Shown here: piece after piece, positions 1 through 10,410 of the stretch | Layout: each line of letters opens with the position of its first letter | Numbering within the stretch: the first letter of the stretch is position 1 | Assembly: GCA_038874475.1 (NCBI GenBank) | Contig: JAVZCJ010000006.1 | Coordinates: forward strand, 39,898 to 103,897 | Length of the DNA: 64,000 nt | Source of the DNA: Nitrososphaerota archaeon | GTDB taxonomy: Archaea > Thermoproteota > Nitrososphaeria_A > Caldarchaeales > JAVZCJ01 | Direction of reading: 5' to 3' | Made by a program: the position numbers and the translations under genes | The notes under the pieces: generated by a model | Databases searched by the model: none | Seen by the model: only the letters and a program-made list of their open reading frames with translations | What the model was told of the DNA's origin: nothing

Positions 1-2
1 AT

Positions 3-365
3 AAAATTAAATTATATTTTTTAATATCTTTTTCTTCACCTTTTTTAATATTATTCATATGTGCTTTAATGCTTGCAGTTTTATCTGGAACAGGTTTAGA
101 ATCTTTAAGAATTGGTAGTTTTTCTATTGCAACATCCAATCAAATGAAACAAATAATAAACATATCTATGATTATTGCTATTGAAGTAAGTGTTTCCCTT
201 TCTTTTTTATTAAATAGAGCTATTGAAGGAGATTGCTTTACAACTTATAGAATATTTTTTACATGTTTGATTTTTATTTTTTCTTATATTATTTTCCCTT
301 ATTTAACAAAATATATTGAAAATCTTTTAATAGGTTCTAATGAAATTGGAGCTGCTTTTCCTTGA
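3..365 (+). CDS. 5'-truncated integral membrane protein
   Basis: The frame is open from base 3 with no start codon that must be used, so the N-terminus very likely lies before the window; an internal ATG at 69 exists but cuts into a hydrophobic segment. About 120 residues are visible with three likely membrane segments and little else. The stop overlaps the next gene by 3 bases, so the two are probably cotranscribed. The pattern of hydrophobic segments would fit the C-terminal end of a secretion or pilus platform protein, but I see no diagnostic motif, so the function is unknown. Confidence 0.6.
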   Translation, partial: KIKLYFLISFSSPFLILFICALMLAVLSGTGLESLRIGSFSIATSNQMKQIINISMIIAIEVSVSLSFLLNRAIEGDCFTTYRIFFTCLIFIFSYIIFPYLTKYIENLLIGSNEIGAAFP

Positions 366-1426
366 ATGAAAAAATTTTTTCATTAATTTTTCTATTATTA
401 ATCCTCCCTTTACAATTTCAAATAGAAGAAGTAAAAATTGAAGCTTATCCTATTCCATCAAATGGAGGAATAGTAAATGGAGCTGGAAAATATGTAAAAG
501 GAAGCTTTGTGAAAATTGAAGCTATTCCGAGAAAAGGCTATTCATTTAAATATTGGATAAGCAATATCGAATCTTTTAATAAATCTACTATTAATCCATT
601 ATACTTTTATTGTTTTAATAATGCTATTTTTATAGCTTATTTTGAAAAAGAAAATGAATCTATTATTGAAATAATAGTAAAAACAAATGTTACAGATTTT
701 CCAGTATTATATACTATAAATGCTAAAAAAGGCGAAATATTAAATATCATCATTCCAAAAATATTGAATAAAACAAATTTTGAAAGGTATATTTTTGTAT
801 ATTGGATAAATAATTCTTTAAATAAAGAGACAAAAATTACTATTTCTCCTTATGAAAATTTATCATTAATTGCATGCTATTTAAAAGAAATAAAATTCAT
901 TGATAATGAATGGTATGCAGAAAATGATTGTTTAAATTTTTCAGAAAATTCATTAATAATATCAAATAATGAAAGAATAATATTAAAAGCTTTAAGAATA
1001 AATTGCTTAAATAAAACTATTGATAATTTGAAAAATTTAAAAATTCCAAAAAAATATTTATTAAATATTGAGCCAATTTGTGTTAAACAATACCTTTTAA
1101 AATTCTTAATCGAAAAAATTGAAAATCCATTTGAAAAAATAATTATTAATAATGAATCTTTTCCTCTAGAATCATTAAATAATAATGAAATATGGATTGA
1201 TGAAGGGTCAAATATAGAAATAATTCTAAAAGAGAATATAGATAATTATAAACTCTTGAATGAAAGTCGTATAATTTTTAAAATGTTTGAGCCAAAAATA
1301 TTTAAAATAAATTATGAAAAAGAAAATATCCCCTTCTTTGGAAAAATACCTTTCACATATATAATTTTAGTATTTTCTATTTTTCTATTTTTCCTATTTA
1401 TTAAGAAAAAGAGAAACCATGAGTAA
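362..1426 (+). CDS. secreted, C-terminally anchored protein with InlB-like repeat
   Basis: 354 residues starting at TTG 362, which overlaps the stop of the preceding gene. The first 18 residues form a signal-peptide-like hydrophobic stretch. Residues about 25-75 contain KIEAIPRKGYSFKYW, the pattern of the divergent InlB B-repeat (aromatic-W strand) often seen in archaeal surface proteins. Similar blocks may follow but are poorly conserved. A single C-terminal membrane helix (about residues 330-348) ends in a KKKR basic tail, so the bulk should face the outside. Asn-rich sequence offers many possible N-glycosylation sites. No catalytic motif is seen; a cell-surface structural role is inferred. 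Confidence 0.6.
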   Translation: MNEKIFSLIFLLLILPLQFQIEEVKIEAYPIPSNGGIVNGAGKYVKGSFVKIEAIPRKGYSFKYWISNIESFNKSTINPLYFYCFNNAIFIAYFEKENESIIEIIVKTNVTDFPVLYTINAKKGEILNIIIPKILNKTNFERYIFVYWINNSLNKETKITISPYENLSLIACYLKEIKFIDNEWYAENDCLNFSENSLIISNNERIILKALRINCLNKTIDNLKNLKIPKKYLLNIEPICVKQYLLKFLIEKIENPFEKIIINNESFPLESLNNNEIWIDEGSNIEIILKENIDNYKLLNESRIIFKMFEPKIFKINYEKENIPFFGKIPFTYIILVFSIFLFFLFIKKKRNHE

Positions 1427-1469
1427 TAAAATGTTTAATTAAAACTTTTATTAATAATTTTTGAATAAA

Positions 1470-2369
1470 ATGTCTTTAAGAGAAATAGAATATTTGCTTA
1501 CAATAAGTGAAAAATTCCTAGGAAATCCATGTCCTTATGAAGAATCTAAATATGTTTTTTTTGGGGTACCATATGATTTAACTTCAACTTATAGAATGGG
1601 TTCAAGATATGCTCCTAAAGCAATTAGAGAAGCTTCAAATATGATTGAAGTATATAGTTTTAGAAGTTCTCTTAATCCTTTAGAAATAAAATTTTCTGAT
1701 ATAGGAGATCTTAATATTGTATATAACCTTAGAAAAAATTTAGATAATACTAAGAAAATAGTTGATACAATTCATAAAGATGAAAAAATCCCTATTTTAA
1801 TCGGTGGAGAACATACTTTTACTTATAGCATGATTGATTATAAAATTGAAGATTTAGCTTTAATAGTTTTTGATGCTCATTTAGATTTAAGAAATGAATA
1901 TTTAGAAGAAAAATGGTGCCATGCAACTTTTATGAGAAGAATAATAGAAGATTTTCCAAATATTAGGATAGTTTATTTAGGAACTAGAGCAATAGATATT
2001 GAAGAATTGAAATGTTTAAAAAAATTAGGAATACCATGTTTTACAAGTTATAATATCTATGAAAATATTTTAGAAGTTAAAATTTTTTTAAAAGAATTCT
2101 TAGAAAATATTAAGAAAGTTCATATAAGCATAGATATGGATGTACTAGATCCATGCTATGCACCAGCAGTAGGAAATCCAGAACCAGATGGAATAACATA
2201 CATGCAACTTCTTGATTTATTAAAAAATATAATTAATGAAAAAACTATTAGTTTAGACCTTGTTGAAGTTTCTCCAATATGGGATAATGGACAAACAAGC
2301 ATTCAAGCTGCTAAAATACTTATGGAAGCTTTATGTTTTATAGAAAAAGCAAAATTAAATATTAAATAA
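1470..2369 (+). CDS. speB: agmatinase / ureohydrolase family enzyme
   Basis: 299 residues from ATG 1470 (an in-frame TTG at 1461 would add three). Binuclear manganese motifs of the arginase/agmatinase family are all present: GGEHT, DAHLD, SIDMDVLDP and EVSP. Family members hydrolyse agmatine to putrescine and urea; in archaea this feeds polyamine synthesis from arginine, and an agmatinase is more likely than a true arginase. Formimidoylglutamase or guanidino-acid hydrolase cannot be excluded from motifs alone. It stands alone, with about 45 bp before the por operon. Confidence 0.85.
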   Translation: MSLREIEYLLTISEKFLGNPCPYEESKYVFFGVPYDLTSTYRMGSRYAPKAIREASNMIEVYSFRSSLNPLEIKFSDIGDLNIVYNLRKNLDNTKKIVDTIHKDEKIPILIGGEHTFTYSMIDYKIEDLALIVFDAHLDLRNEYLEEKWCHATFMRRIIEDFPNIRIVYLGTRAIDIEELKCLKKLGIPCFTSYNIYENILEVKIFLKEFLENIKKVHISIDMDVLDPCYAPAVGNPEPDGITYMQLLDLLKNIINEKTISLDLVEVSPIWDNGQTSIQAAKILMEALCFIEKAKLNIK

Positions 2370-2413
2370 AAACTTATTTATAATGCAATATAATTAAAAA
2401 ATAAAAAATAGGG

Positions 2414-2983
2414 ATGGTAAAAATGCTTATTGAAATAAGATGGCATGGTAGAGGAGGACAAGGAGTTGTTACAGTTAGTAGGCTTTTAGCTGAAGCTGCT
2501 GCTCTTGAAGGTAAACATGTTCAAGCTTTTCCTGAATTTGGCCCAGAAAGGTCTGGAGCACCTGTTACAGGTTATACAAGAATCAGTGATGAGCCAATTG
2601 AAATTCATAGTGCTGTATATGATCCAGAGATAGTAGTTGTTATAGATCCTACATTAATAAAAACAGTAAATATTGTAGAAGGTATTGAGAAAAATGGTTA
2701 TGTAATACTTAATTTTCCATCCTTAGATAAAAATTTAAGAAAAGAATTAAATCTTAGTTTAAAAAATAGGATTTTTGTAGTTGATGGTAATAAAATATCA
2801 CGCGAAATTCTTGGACAACCAATTGCTAACACAGCTATGATGGGTGCATTAATAAAAGCTTATCCATTAGTTAAATTTGAAAGTTTAGAGAAAATTTTAA
2901 GAGAAAGGTTTAAAGGAGAAATTGGAGAAAGAAATGTTTTAGTTGCTAAAAAAGCATATGAGGAGGTAAAAGAAATTGAGTAA
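2414..2983 (+). CDS. porC: pyruvate:ferredoxin oxidoreductase, gamma subunit
   Basis: 189 residues. The N-terminal GRGGQGVVT motif and a following PEFGPERSGAPV block are diagnostic of the gamma domain of 2-oxoacid:ferredoxin oxidoreductases. It opens a four-gene cluster in the order gamma, delta, alpha, beta, with overlapping or nearly abutting genes, so one operon is expected. The complex oxidises pyruvate to acetyl-CoA and CO2 and reduces ferredoxin. The exact 2-oxoacid is inferred from gene order and subunit lengths; 2-ketoisovalerate (vor) would look similar. A second in-frame ATG at 2423 is possible. Confidence 0.85.
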   Translation: MVKMLIEIRWHGRGGQGVVTVSRLLAEAAALEGKHVQAFPEFGPERSGAPVTGYTRISDEPIEIHSAVYDPEIVVVIDPTLIKTVNIVEGIEKNGYVILNFPSLDKNLRKELNLSLKNRIFVVDGNKISREILGQPIANTAMMGALIKAYPLVKFESLEKILRERFKGEIGERNVLVAKKAYEEVKEIE

Positions 2984-3254
2984 ATTGAAAAGTTGGAAAG
3001 AATTACCAATTGGAGGAGTAATTTTAGAAGCTGGTTCATCTTTAGAATATAAAACTGGAAGTTGGAGAAGCCAAAAACCTATAATAAATAGAGAGAAATG
3101 TGTAGGTTGCTTATTTTGCTGGATTTATTGTCCAGATTCTGCTATAATTAGAGCTGAAGATGGTAAAGTTGATGTAAATTACGATTATTGTAAAGGTTGC
3201 GGCATATGTGCAGTTGAATGTCCAGTTCATGTAATAATTATGAAGGAGGAATGA
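2976..3254 (+). CDS. porD: pyruvate:ferredoxin oxidoreductase, delta (ferredoxin) subunit
   Basis: 92 residues starting at TTG 2976, supported by a strong aggaggt Shine-Dalgarno at 2961-2967. Two CxxCxxCxxxC clusters (CVGCLFCWIYCP and CKGCGICAVECP) bind two [4Fe-4S] centres that carry electrons from the thiamine centre in PorB to external ferredoxin. It overlaps the end of porC by 8 bases and stops 3 bases before porA, so translation is probably coupled. Normal length for the family. Confidence 0.88.
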   Translation: MSKLKSWKELPIGGVILEAGSSLEYKTGSWRSQKPIINREKCVGCLFCWIYCPDSAIIRAEDGKVDVNYDYCKGCGICAVECPVHVIIMKEE

Positions 3255-3257
3255 AAA

Positions 3258-4445
3258 ATGATGGAACAAAAAGTTATTCCAGTATCTGGAGATGAAGCAG
3301 TAGCTTATGCTGCTAAACAATGTAAGCCAGACGTTGTGGCAGCATATCCAATAACACCACAAACAATAATAGTTGAAAGATTTAGTGAATATGTTGCTAA
3401 TGGTGAAGTAGATAGCGAATTTGTATGTGTTGAATCAGAACATTCAGCATTATCTGCATGTATTGGAGCAAGTTTAACTGGAGCAAGAGTTTTTACAGCT
3501 ACCTCAAGTCAAGGACTAGCATTAATGCATGAAATGCTTTATATTGCTTCAGGTTTAAGATGCCCAATAGTAATGGCTATAGTTAATAGAGCATTATCTG
3601 CACCTATAAATATTCATGGAGATCATTCTGACATAATGGGTTCAAGAGATTCAGGATGGATAGACATTTTCTGTGAAAATTCTCAAGAAGCATACGATTT
3701 TACTATACAAGCTTTTAAGCTTAGTGAAGATCATGATATATTATTGCCCGTTTCAGTAAATCTGGATGGTTTCATTTTATCACATGCAGTAGAAGATATA
3801 AAAGCTTTACCAGATGAATATGTTTCAAAATTTTTACCAGAAAGAATTCCATATTATACTCTTGATGCTGAAAAACCTATTACAATAGGAGCATTAGCTT
3901 TACCTGATTATTATTTCGAAATAAAGCGTCAACAAGATGAAGCATACAAAAAAGTTTTAAACAAATTTAAAGAAATATCAAAAGATTTTTCTAAATTTTC
4001 TGGAAGAAAATATGATGTAATAGATGCTTTTCAAATGGATGATGCTAAAACTGCTTTAATAGGAATTGGAAGTACGATTGGAACAGCCAAATATGTTGCA
4101 AAACAATTAAGGAAGAAAGGGAAAAAAGTTGGTGTGATAGGTATTAGAATGTATAGGCCATTTCCATCAAAAGAAATAATTAAATATTTAGAAAAAATTA
4201 AAGCTTTAGCGATTTTAGATCGTGCAGTAAGCCATGGTGCCATAAGTGCTCCATTAGGATTGGATATTAAAGCATTATTGTATGAATATGATATTAAAAT
4301 TCCAGTAATGAATTTTGTATACGGTTTAGGTGGAAGGGATATATCTCCTAAAGATATTGCAACAATCTTTAATCGTGCAGAGAAAATTGCTAAGAAGAAA
4401 AGTATTCCACATGGATATGAATATATAGGAGTGAGAGAGAAATGA
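3258..4445 (+). CDS. porA: pyruvate:ferredoxin oxidoreductase, alpha subunit
   Basis: 395 residues with the typical N-terminus (GDEAVAYAA, then AAYPITPQT), the pyrimidine-binding domain containing [12 protein letters not shown], and the C-terminal transketolase-like domain ([21 protein letters not shown]). It supplies half of the thiamine diphosphate site together with PorB. The start ATG 3258 follows an aaggagga ribosome-binding site at the end of porD. Its stop overlaps the porB start by 4 bases (ATGA). Confidence 0.9.
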   Translation: MMEQKVIPVSGDEAVAYAAKQCKPDVVAAYPITPQTIIVERFSEYVANGEVDSEFVCVESEHSALSACIGASLTGARVFTATSSQGLALMHEMLYIASGLRCPIVMAIVNRALSAPINIHGDHSDIMGSRDSGWIDIFCENSQEAYDFTIQAFKLSEDHDILLPVSVNLDGFILSHAVEDIKALPDEYVSKFLPERIPYYTLDAEKPITIGALALPDYYFEIKRQQDEAYKKVLNKFKEISKDFSKFSGRKYDVIDAFQMDDAKTALIGIGSTIGTAKYVAKQLRKKGKKVGVIGIRMYRPFPSKEIIKYLEKIKALAILDRAVSHGAISAPLGLDIKALLYEYDIKIPVMNFVYGLGGRDISPKDIATIFNRAEKIAKKKSIPHGYEYIGVREK

Positions 4446-6466
4446 GTATTAAATCTCTTAAAGAATTACCAAAAGAAGAATTTTTTGCCTCTGGACATAG
4501 GATGTGTGCTGGATGTGGCCCAGCTACATGTGTTAGGCAAACATTAATTGCAGCTGGAAGACCTGTAATAATGGTTTCAGCTACAGGTTGTGTTGAGGTA
4601 TCAACTACTATTTATCCTTATACTTCTTGGAAAATCCCTTGGATACATATTGCATTTGAAAATGCAGCTGCAGTAGCAAGTGGGATTGAAGCAGCTCTTA
4701 AAAAACTTTCTAAAGATGGTAAAGCTAAGAAATATGACGTAATAGCTTTTGCTGGAGATGGTGGAACATTTGATATAGGGTTACAAGCTCTTTCAGGAGC
4801 AATTGAAAGAGGACATGATTTTCTATATATATGCTATGACAATGAAGCTTATATGAATTGTTTACCAGGAGACTCGTTTATAATGACAGTAAATGGTTTG
4901 AAAAAAGTAGAAGAAGTAAAAGTTGGAGAACAAGTTTATGCATACGATATGACTACAGGTAATCTTGTCCAAAGAAAATGCATAGGTGTATTTAATAATG
5001 GCATTAGAGATGTTTTTGAAGTAGAAACTCTTCATCATTTAATAAGAGCAACACCAAATCATCCATTTTTAATAGTAAAAAATAATGGAAGAGGTAAGGA
5101 AAGAAAACTGATATGGAAAACTTTATCTCAACTTAGGATTGGAGATAAAATAGTTGTTCTTAAAAATTTAAATGGAGAAGGTTCATGCAAATTTAGCTTT
5201 ACACCAATAAGAAAAGGAGAATATAAGATAAATAGACTTAATAATATTAAATTGCCTAAACAATCCAATGCTGATCTCCTTAGATATCTTGGTTTATTCC
5301 TTGGCGATGGATGGATTAGAGTTAAAAAGGGTGAAGTTGGTTTTGCTATACCAAAAGGCCCTGAGAGAAAAATCTTATTGGAGCTCCATACAAAACTATT
5401 TGGCAATAATGGAATAAGTAATGACGATAATGAAAACTATGTATATTTCTATTCTGTAAACTTAGCAAGATTTATTAATTCATTAGGTTTTGGCAATGGA
5501 GCTAAAAATAAAACAATACCAAGTTGGATATTTACTCTTCCAAATGAAGAAAAAGAAGCTTTTATCGATGGTCTCTTGCTCTCAGATGGATATAAATATG
5601 GAAATAGTTTTAGATACGTTTCAAGCAGTTTCGAACTTTTAAAAAGGTTAAAACTACTTTTACAAACTATGAATTATCGAGTAGGAAAAATTCATTGGCA
5701 AATCGTTAAAAAAGGGAAAAAATTCCCTCGTAGAATTTTACTAAAAGATACAGCATTTGGATATATTTGTTTTAGTAGAAGAAAAAGATGGAATATTCAA
5801 AAATATAGAAATCAATATAGATATCAAGATCCATTAATTGAGAATGAATATTTCGGAACAGAAATAGTAAGAAATATAAATTACATTGGAAAAATGCAAA
5901 CTTTTGATTTAAGAGTGGAGAGCGACCATAATTTCATAGCTGATGGAGTAGTTGTTCATAATACTGGAATACAAAGATCTGGAGCAACTCCTCATGGTGC
6001 TGAAACAACTACTTCTCCAGCCGGGTCTGTTATACCTGGAAAGAAAGAATATAAAAAGAGATTAACAGATATCATTATTGCACATGATCCAGCATATGCA
6101 GCAACAGCATCTATAGCTTATTGGAAAGACTATATGAATAAAGTTATAAAAGGATTGGATGCAAAAGGACCTGCTTTTATACATGTTTTTGCACCTTGTC
6201 CAAGAGGATGGCGTTTTCCATCAAATCAAACAATAAATATTGCAAAATTAGCTGTAGAAACAAGATATTTCCCATTATATGAATATGAAAATGGGAAATA
6301 TACTTTAAGCTTAGATATACCTAAACCAAAACCTATTGAAGAATTTATTAAACCTCAAAGACGCTTTAGACATTTATTAGACCCTAAAAATAAGAATGTA
6401 CTTGAAGAACTTAAAATAGATATCGAAAGAAATTGGGAAAGAATTAAGAAACTTTGCTCTTTATAA
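4442..6466 (+). CDS. porB: pyruvate:ferredoxin oxidoreductase, beta subunit, with in-frame intein
   Basis: 674 residues encoded, of which residues 140-507 are an intein; the spliced subunit is 306 residues, the usual size. The N-extein has the 4Fe-4S cysteines ([12 protein letters not shown]) and the thiamine diphosphate/Mg motif starting GDGGTFD and ending in YDNEAYMN. The C-extein resumes [12 protein letters not shown], exactly the continuation expected in intact PorB. PorB carries the TPP and one iron-sulfur cluster and performs decarboxylation of pyruvate with PorA. Because the intein splits the cofactor-binding loop, activity should require protein splicing. Last gene of the por operon. 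Confidence 0.9.
   Translation: MSIKSLKELPKEEFFASGHRMCAGCGPATCVRQTLIAAGRPVIMVSATGCVEVSTTIYPYTSWKIPWIHIAFENAAAVASGIEAALKKLSKDGKAKKYDVIAFAGDGGTFDIGLQALSGAIERGHDFLYICYDNEAYMNCLPGDSFIMTVNGLKKVEEVKVGEQVYAYDMTTGNLVQRKCIGVFNNGIRDVFEVETLHHLIRATPNHPFLIVKNNGRGKERKLIWKTLSQLRIGDKIVVLKNLNGEGSCKFSFTPIRKGEYKINRLNNIKLPKQSNADLLRYLGLFLGDGWIRVKKGEVGFAIPKGPERKILLELHTKLFGNNGISNDDNENYVYFYSVNLARFINSLGFGNGAKNKTIPSWIFTLPNEEKEAFIDGLLLSDGYKYGNSFRYVSSSFELLKRLKLLLQTMNYRVGKIHWQIVKKGKKFPRRILLKDTAFGYICFSRRKRWNIQKYRNQYRYQDPLIENEYFGTEIVRNINYIGKMQTFDLRVESDHNFIADGVVVHNTGIQRSGATPHGAETTTSPAGSVIPGKKEYKKRLTDIIIAHDPAYAATASIAYWKDYMNKVIKGLDAKGPAFIHVFAPCPRGWRFPSNQTINIAKLAVETRYFPLYEYENGKYTLSLDIPKPKPIEEFIKPQRRFRHLLDPKNKNVLEELKIDIERNWERIKKLCSL
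4859..5962 (+). other. intein with LAGLIDADG-type homing endonuclease, in porB
   Basis: 368 residues. It begins with Cys1 ([10 protein letters not shown], block A), has a TPNHPF block B with the TxxH motif, and ends VVVHN with the penultimate His and terminal Asn needed for cyclisation. The +1 residue is Thr, an accepted nucleophile. Between these are the two LAGLIDADG-like helices LGLFLGDGW and [10 protein letters not shown], both with the acidic catalytic residue, so the homing endonuclease looks intact. The insertion point lies five residues after the Mg-binding Asn of the TPP motif, in the slowest-evolving part of PorB. This fits the general preference of inteins for active-site codons. 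Confidence 0.92.
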
Positions 6467-6468
6467 AT

Positions 6469-7815
6469 TTATTTTTTCTTAAGTTTTGCTATGAAGAAAC
6501 CATTACATTCATGTAAGTGCGGATAAAGCCTTTTACATTCATTCAATCCTCTTAAACCAGAAGAACCTATTCCTAAATCTATTTCTTCAAGGGAAAAATC
6601 TGGATGAATTCTTAAAAATTTTTCAATTATTCTTTCATTTTCTTCAATTGTAATACTACAAGTTGAATAAATTATTATTCCTCCATTTTTTACATACTTA
6701 GAAGCTTCTTCTAAAATCTTTTCTTGCAAAAATGAGAATTTCTTTATTTTATTATAATTGATTATCCATTTAAGAGATGGGTCATTCCAAAATGCTCCAC
6801 TATTGCTACATGGTGGGTCTACTAAAATTTTATCCACATTAATCTTAATCGGCAATTCTTTAGTTGCATCAGCTAATATGGGTAAAGCAATTTTTACTTT
6901 TAATTTTTCCATATTCTTTTTAAATTCTTTAATTCTATAATATGAAGAATCTATTGAAAATATTATGCCATTATTATTCATTAATTGAGCTATATGAGAA
7001 GTTTTTATACCTGGTGCAGCACAAATATCTAATATTTTTTCTCCAGGCATAGGTTTTAAAGCTTCTATACAGAAAATGCTTGAAAAATCTTCTATTACAA
7101 AAAATCCATTTTTATAAGATGTAAGCAAACTAAGTGGTTTATTTGTAGATTTTACTTTATACAAATGCTTAAGCCTTTTATCTTTAATAATTTTTACACC
7201 TTCTGAAGAAATTTTAGAAAGTATTTTTTCTTCATTATCAATTAATGTGTTTATTCTGATGTATATTGGTTTTTCTTCATTTATTTTTCTTAAAAAATTA
7301 ATAGCTTTTTTCCTTCCAAAAATTTTATAAGTATATTTTATAAACCATTCAGGACAAAAATAATTAAAACTTTCTTTTTTTGGAATTTCTTCTTTTAAAG
7401 ATATTGTGAAAATATTTCCAATATAATTTTCTATATTTCCAAATTTTTTATATCCAAAAATTTTTCTAGCAATTTTAATTAATTCTAAAATATCTTCATA
7501 TGATATTTTCTCATAAAATTTTTTATAAAAAAGAATTTCTAAAAAAAGTTTTATTTCTTTTTCGATTCCTTTGCATTCTTTTAATTCTTTATTTACTAGA
7601 AATCTTATTACATTTCTCCTTCGAATCAATTCTTTAACAATTTTTAATGATAATCTACGCGAACTTATACTAGAAGATGGGTATTTATTAAAAGCATTGT
7701 ACAAAGCTTCTCTAATAGATTTATTATTATCAAACCCTTTTAATGCTTCTATTGAAATCTTAATTACATCTTCTAAAGAATACTTATTTACATACATTGA
7801 TTTATCTTTATCCAT
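6469..7815 (-). CDS. NOL1/NOP2/Sun-family RNA 5-methylcytosine methyltransferase
   Basis: 448 residues, with an N-terminal NusB-like helical domain (about 1-150) followed by a SAM-dependent methyltransferase. Motif I is CAAPGIKT, motif IV is DPPCSNSG and motif VI is YSTCSI. Both catalytic cysteines (PPC and TC) are present, as in RsmB/NSUN m5C methyltransferases. Target rRNA or tRNA cannot be told from the sequence. It is convergent with porB with only 2 bases between the stops and divergent from polB. Confidence 0.87.
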   Translation of the reverse strand: MDKDKSMYVNKYSLEDVIKISIEALKGFDNNKSIREALYNAFNKYPSSSISSRRLSLKIVKELIRRRNVIRFLVNKELKECKGIEKEIKLFLEILFYKKFYEKISYEDILELIKIARKIFGYKKFGNIENYIGNIFTISLKEEIPKKESFNYFCPEWFIKYTYKIFGRKKAINFLRKINEEKPIYIRINTLIDNEEKILSKISSEGVKIIKDKRLKHLYKVKSTNKPLSLLTSYKNGFFVIEDFSSIFCIEALKPMPGEKILDICAAPGIKTSHIAQLMNNNGIIFSIDSSYYRIKEFKKNMEKLKVKIALPILADATKELPIKINVDKILVDPPCSNSGAFWNDPSLKWIINYNKIKKFSFLQEKILEEASKYVKNGGIIIYSTCSITIEENERIIEKFLRIHPDFSLEEIDLGIGSSGLRGLNECKRLYPHLHECNGFFIAKLKKK

Positions 7816-7877
7816 TTTTTATTACTTTTCCTTTTTAAACATTTTAATATAGTAATATCTAATAAATAAATGTAAAA

Positions 7878-10403
7878 ATGAGTATAGGAAGCATGGATAA
7901 AAATCTTTCTGATTATTTATCTATTAAAGAAGATGAAAATATATATTTCTTACTTGGTTCAGGCTATGATGGTTTTAAAGGAAAAGCTTATTTAAAGCTT
8001 CTAGATCAAAAAAAGCAAGAAATAATTTTATTATATGATGAAACAAATCATAAACCATATTGTTATTCAAAAAATAATATAGAAGAATTAAAGGGTAGAG
8101 AAGATTTAATTAAAGCAGGAGCAATAAATTTTATTCAAGAAGAAAAATATGATCCTTTAATAGATGATTATATTAAAGTTACAAAAATTGTTGCTTCAGA
8201 CCCTTTATCAATAGGTGGAAGGAAAGATTCTATAAGAGAAATTATAGAAACATGGGAATCCGATATACCATATCATTTAAATTATCTCTATGATATGAAT
8301 TTAATACCTGGAATGCCGTATAAAATAGAAAATGGCATATTAAAAATGATTTCCTCTTTAAATGAAATTAATAAAATGGTTAATGAAAAATTTAATAATA
8401 AAAATGAAGAAGAAAAAAAGGAAATAGCAAAATGGCTTTTATTACTTGAAGCTGAACAACCAGAAATAAAATATGTTTCTATAGATTTAGAAGTACTTTC
8501 TCCAATTTCAACTCGAGTTCCAAATCCTGCTAAAGCTGAATATCCTATAATTTCAATTGCTTTTGTTGGATCTGATGGATTAAGAAGAGTTTTAATGTTG
8601 AAAATTAAAGAAAATATTGAGAATGTTGAAAATAAAGAATTTACAGTAACATTTTTCAATAATGAAAGAGAAATGCTTCATGAAGCTTTTAATATATTGA
8701 ATAAATATCCTTGTGTAGTAACTTTTAATGGAGATGATTTTGACCTTCCATATCTTAGGAATAGAGCAGAAAAATTAAACATGAGTAAAGAAGAAATACC
8801 AATCGTTATATCTAAAGAAGGGGCTTCTCTTGAAAGAGGAATACATATAGATTTATATAGATTCTTCTTTAATAAATCAATTCAAGTTTATGCATTTGGA
8901 AATGCTTATAGAGAAAATACTTTAGATGGTGTTGCTAAAAGCATTTTAGGAAGAGGGAAAATAGAAATTTTAAAAAATCTATCTGAGTTATCAATTAAAG
9001 AATTAGCAGAATATAATTTTGGTGATGCTTTATTAGTATATGATTTAGTAACAATTAATAATAAACTTGTTATAAAACTTTTAATTGTTTTATCTAGAAT
9101 AAGCATGATGCCAATCGAAGATGTATGTAGACATGGAGTTTCTGGATGGATTAAAAGTCTATTCTATTATGAACATAGAAAAAGGAATTATTTAATTCCA
9201 AGGCCTGAAGATATTATTAAAGAGAAGGGTGTAATATCTACAAAAGCAATTATAGAAGGGAAAAAATATAGAGGAGCAATAGTGGTTCAACCACTTCCAG
9301 GAGTTCATTTTAATGTTATAGTTTTAGATTTTGCATCATTATATCCTTCAGCTTTAAAAATTTGGAATTTAAGTTATGAAACAGTAAGATGCCCTCATCA
9401 AGAATGTAAAGATAATCTAATACCTGAAACTTCTCATTGGGTATGTAAAAAAATAAAAGGATTACAAAGTTTAATAATTGGATGCTTAAGAGATGTTAGA
9501 GTTGAATGGTATAAGCCTAAAAGTTCTGATAAAAGTTTACCTCAAGAAAAAAGAGTATGGTATGATGTTGTACAAAGAGCTTTAAAAGTATTTTTAAATG
9601 CAAGTTATGGAGTTTTTGGAGCAGAAGCTTTTCCATTATATTGCCCACCAGTTGCTGAAGGTACAGCTGCAATAGGAAGATATGCCTTTCAAAAAGCTAT
9701 AAAAAAAGCAGAAGAGATGGATATAAAAATTATTTATGGAGATACGGATTCTATTTTTCTAAAAACTCAAAATTATGAAACAATAGAGAAAATGATAAAA
9801 TGGACTAAAGAAATTATGGGTCTTGATTTAGAAATAGATAAAATTTATAATTATGTTGTTTTTTCAAGTCGTAAGAAAAATTATTTAGGAGTAACAAATA
9901 AAGGAATAGTAGATGTAAAAGGTTTAACAGGTAAAAAGAGACATGTTCCTGAATTTATTAAAAAAGCTTTTAATGAAATGCTAAATGAATTAAAAAATGT
10001 TAAAAATGAAAAAGATTTTGAAAAAGCTAAGGAAAAAATTGAGAATCTTATTAGAGAATGGTATTTCAAATTGAAAAGAGGAGATTTTGCTTTAGAAGAA
10101 CTTGCATTCCATATCATGATTAGTAGAAAACCTGAAAAATATATGAAAACAACCCCTCAACATGTTAAAGCTGCAAAAAAGCTTGAATCTAAAGGAATGG
10201 ATATAGTTGCTGGAGATATAATAAGTTTTGTGAAAACTAAGAATAAAGAAGGGGTTGAACCTTTACAGCTTGCTAGAAAAGATCAGATCGATACTGAAAA
10301 ATATATCGAGTATCTAAGGTCTACTTTTGAACAGGTATTGGATGCGTTGGGAATAGATTTCAATAATGTTGTTGGTGTTACATCATTAGAAAGCTTTTTA
10401 TGA
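7878..10403 (+). CDS. polB1: family B DNA polymerase, PolB1 type
   Basis: 841 residues. The proofreading exonuclease is intact: Exo I IDLEV (about residue 202), Exo II TFNGDDFD (about 283) and Exo III YNFGDALLVYD (about 378). Polymerase motifs A DFASLYPS (about 483), B KVFLNASYG (about 570) and C YGDTDS (about 619) are all present. Passages such as AEYPIISIAFVGSDG and VTFNGDDFDLPY closely resemble crenarchaeal PolB1 (Dpo1 of Sulfolobus) as I remember it, rather than euryarchaeal Pfu-type PolB. It should be a main replicative polymerase. A pair of cysteines between motifs A and B (CPHQEC) could bind zinc or form a disulfide. An alternative start is ATG 7893. Confidence 0.9.
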   Translation: MSIGSMDKNLSDYLSIKEDENIYFLLGSGYDGFKGKAYLKLLDQKKQEIILLYDETNHKPYCYSKNNIEELKGREDLIKAGAINFIQEEKYDPLIDDYIKVTKIVASDPLSIGGRKDSIREIIETWESDIPYHLNYLYDMNLIPGMPYKIENGILKMISSLNEINKMVNEKFNNKNEEEKKEIAKWLLLLEAEQPEIKYVSIDLEVLSPISTRVPNPAKAEYPIISIAFVGSDGLRRVLMLKIKENIENVENKEFTVTFFNNEREMLHEAFNILNKYPCVVTFNGDDFDLPYLRNRAEKLNMSKEEIPIVISKEGASLERGIHIDLYRFFFNKSIQVYAFGNAYRENTLDGVAKSILGRGKIEILKNLSELSIKELAEYNFGDALLVYDLVTINNKLVIKLLIVLSRISMMPIEDVCRHGVSGWIKSLFYYEHRKRNYLIPRPEDIIKEKGVISTKAIIEGKKYRGAIVVQPLPGVHFNVIVLDFASLYPSALKIWNLSYETVRCPHQECKDNLIPETSHWVCKKIKGLQSLIIGCLRDVRVEWYKPKSSDKSLPQEKRVWYDVVQRALKVFLNASYGVFGAEAFPLYCPPVAEGTAAIGRYAFQKAIKKAEEMDIKIIYGDTDSIFLKTQNYETIEKMIKWTKEIMGLDLEIDKIYNYVVFSSRKKNYLGVTNKGIVDVKGLTGKKRHVPEFIKKAFNEMLNELKNVKNEKDFEKAKEKIENLIREWYFKLKRGDFALEELAFHIMISRKPEKYMKTTPQHVKAAKKLESKGMDIVAGDIISFVKTKNKEGVEPLQLARKDQIDTEKYIEYLRSTFEQVLDALGIDFNNVVGVTSLESFL

Positions 10404-10410
10404 TGCATAT

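Noticed and set aside
3111..3362. Antisense frame across porD/porA
   Set aside because: Opposite two strongly supported genes; low-complexity Cys/Asn/Phe composition.
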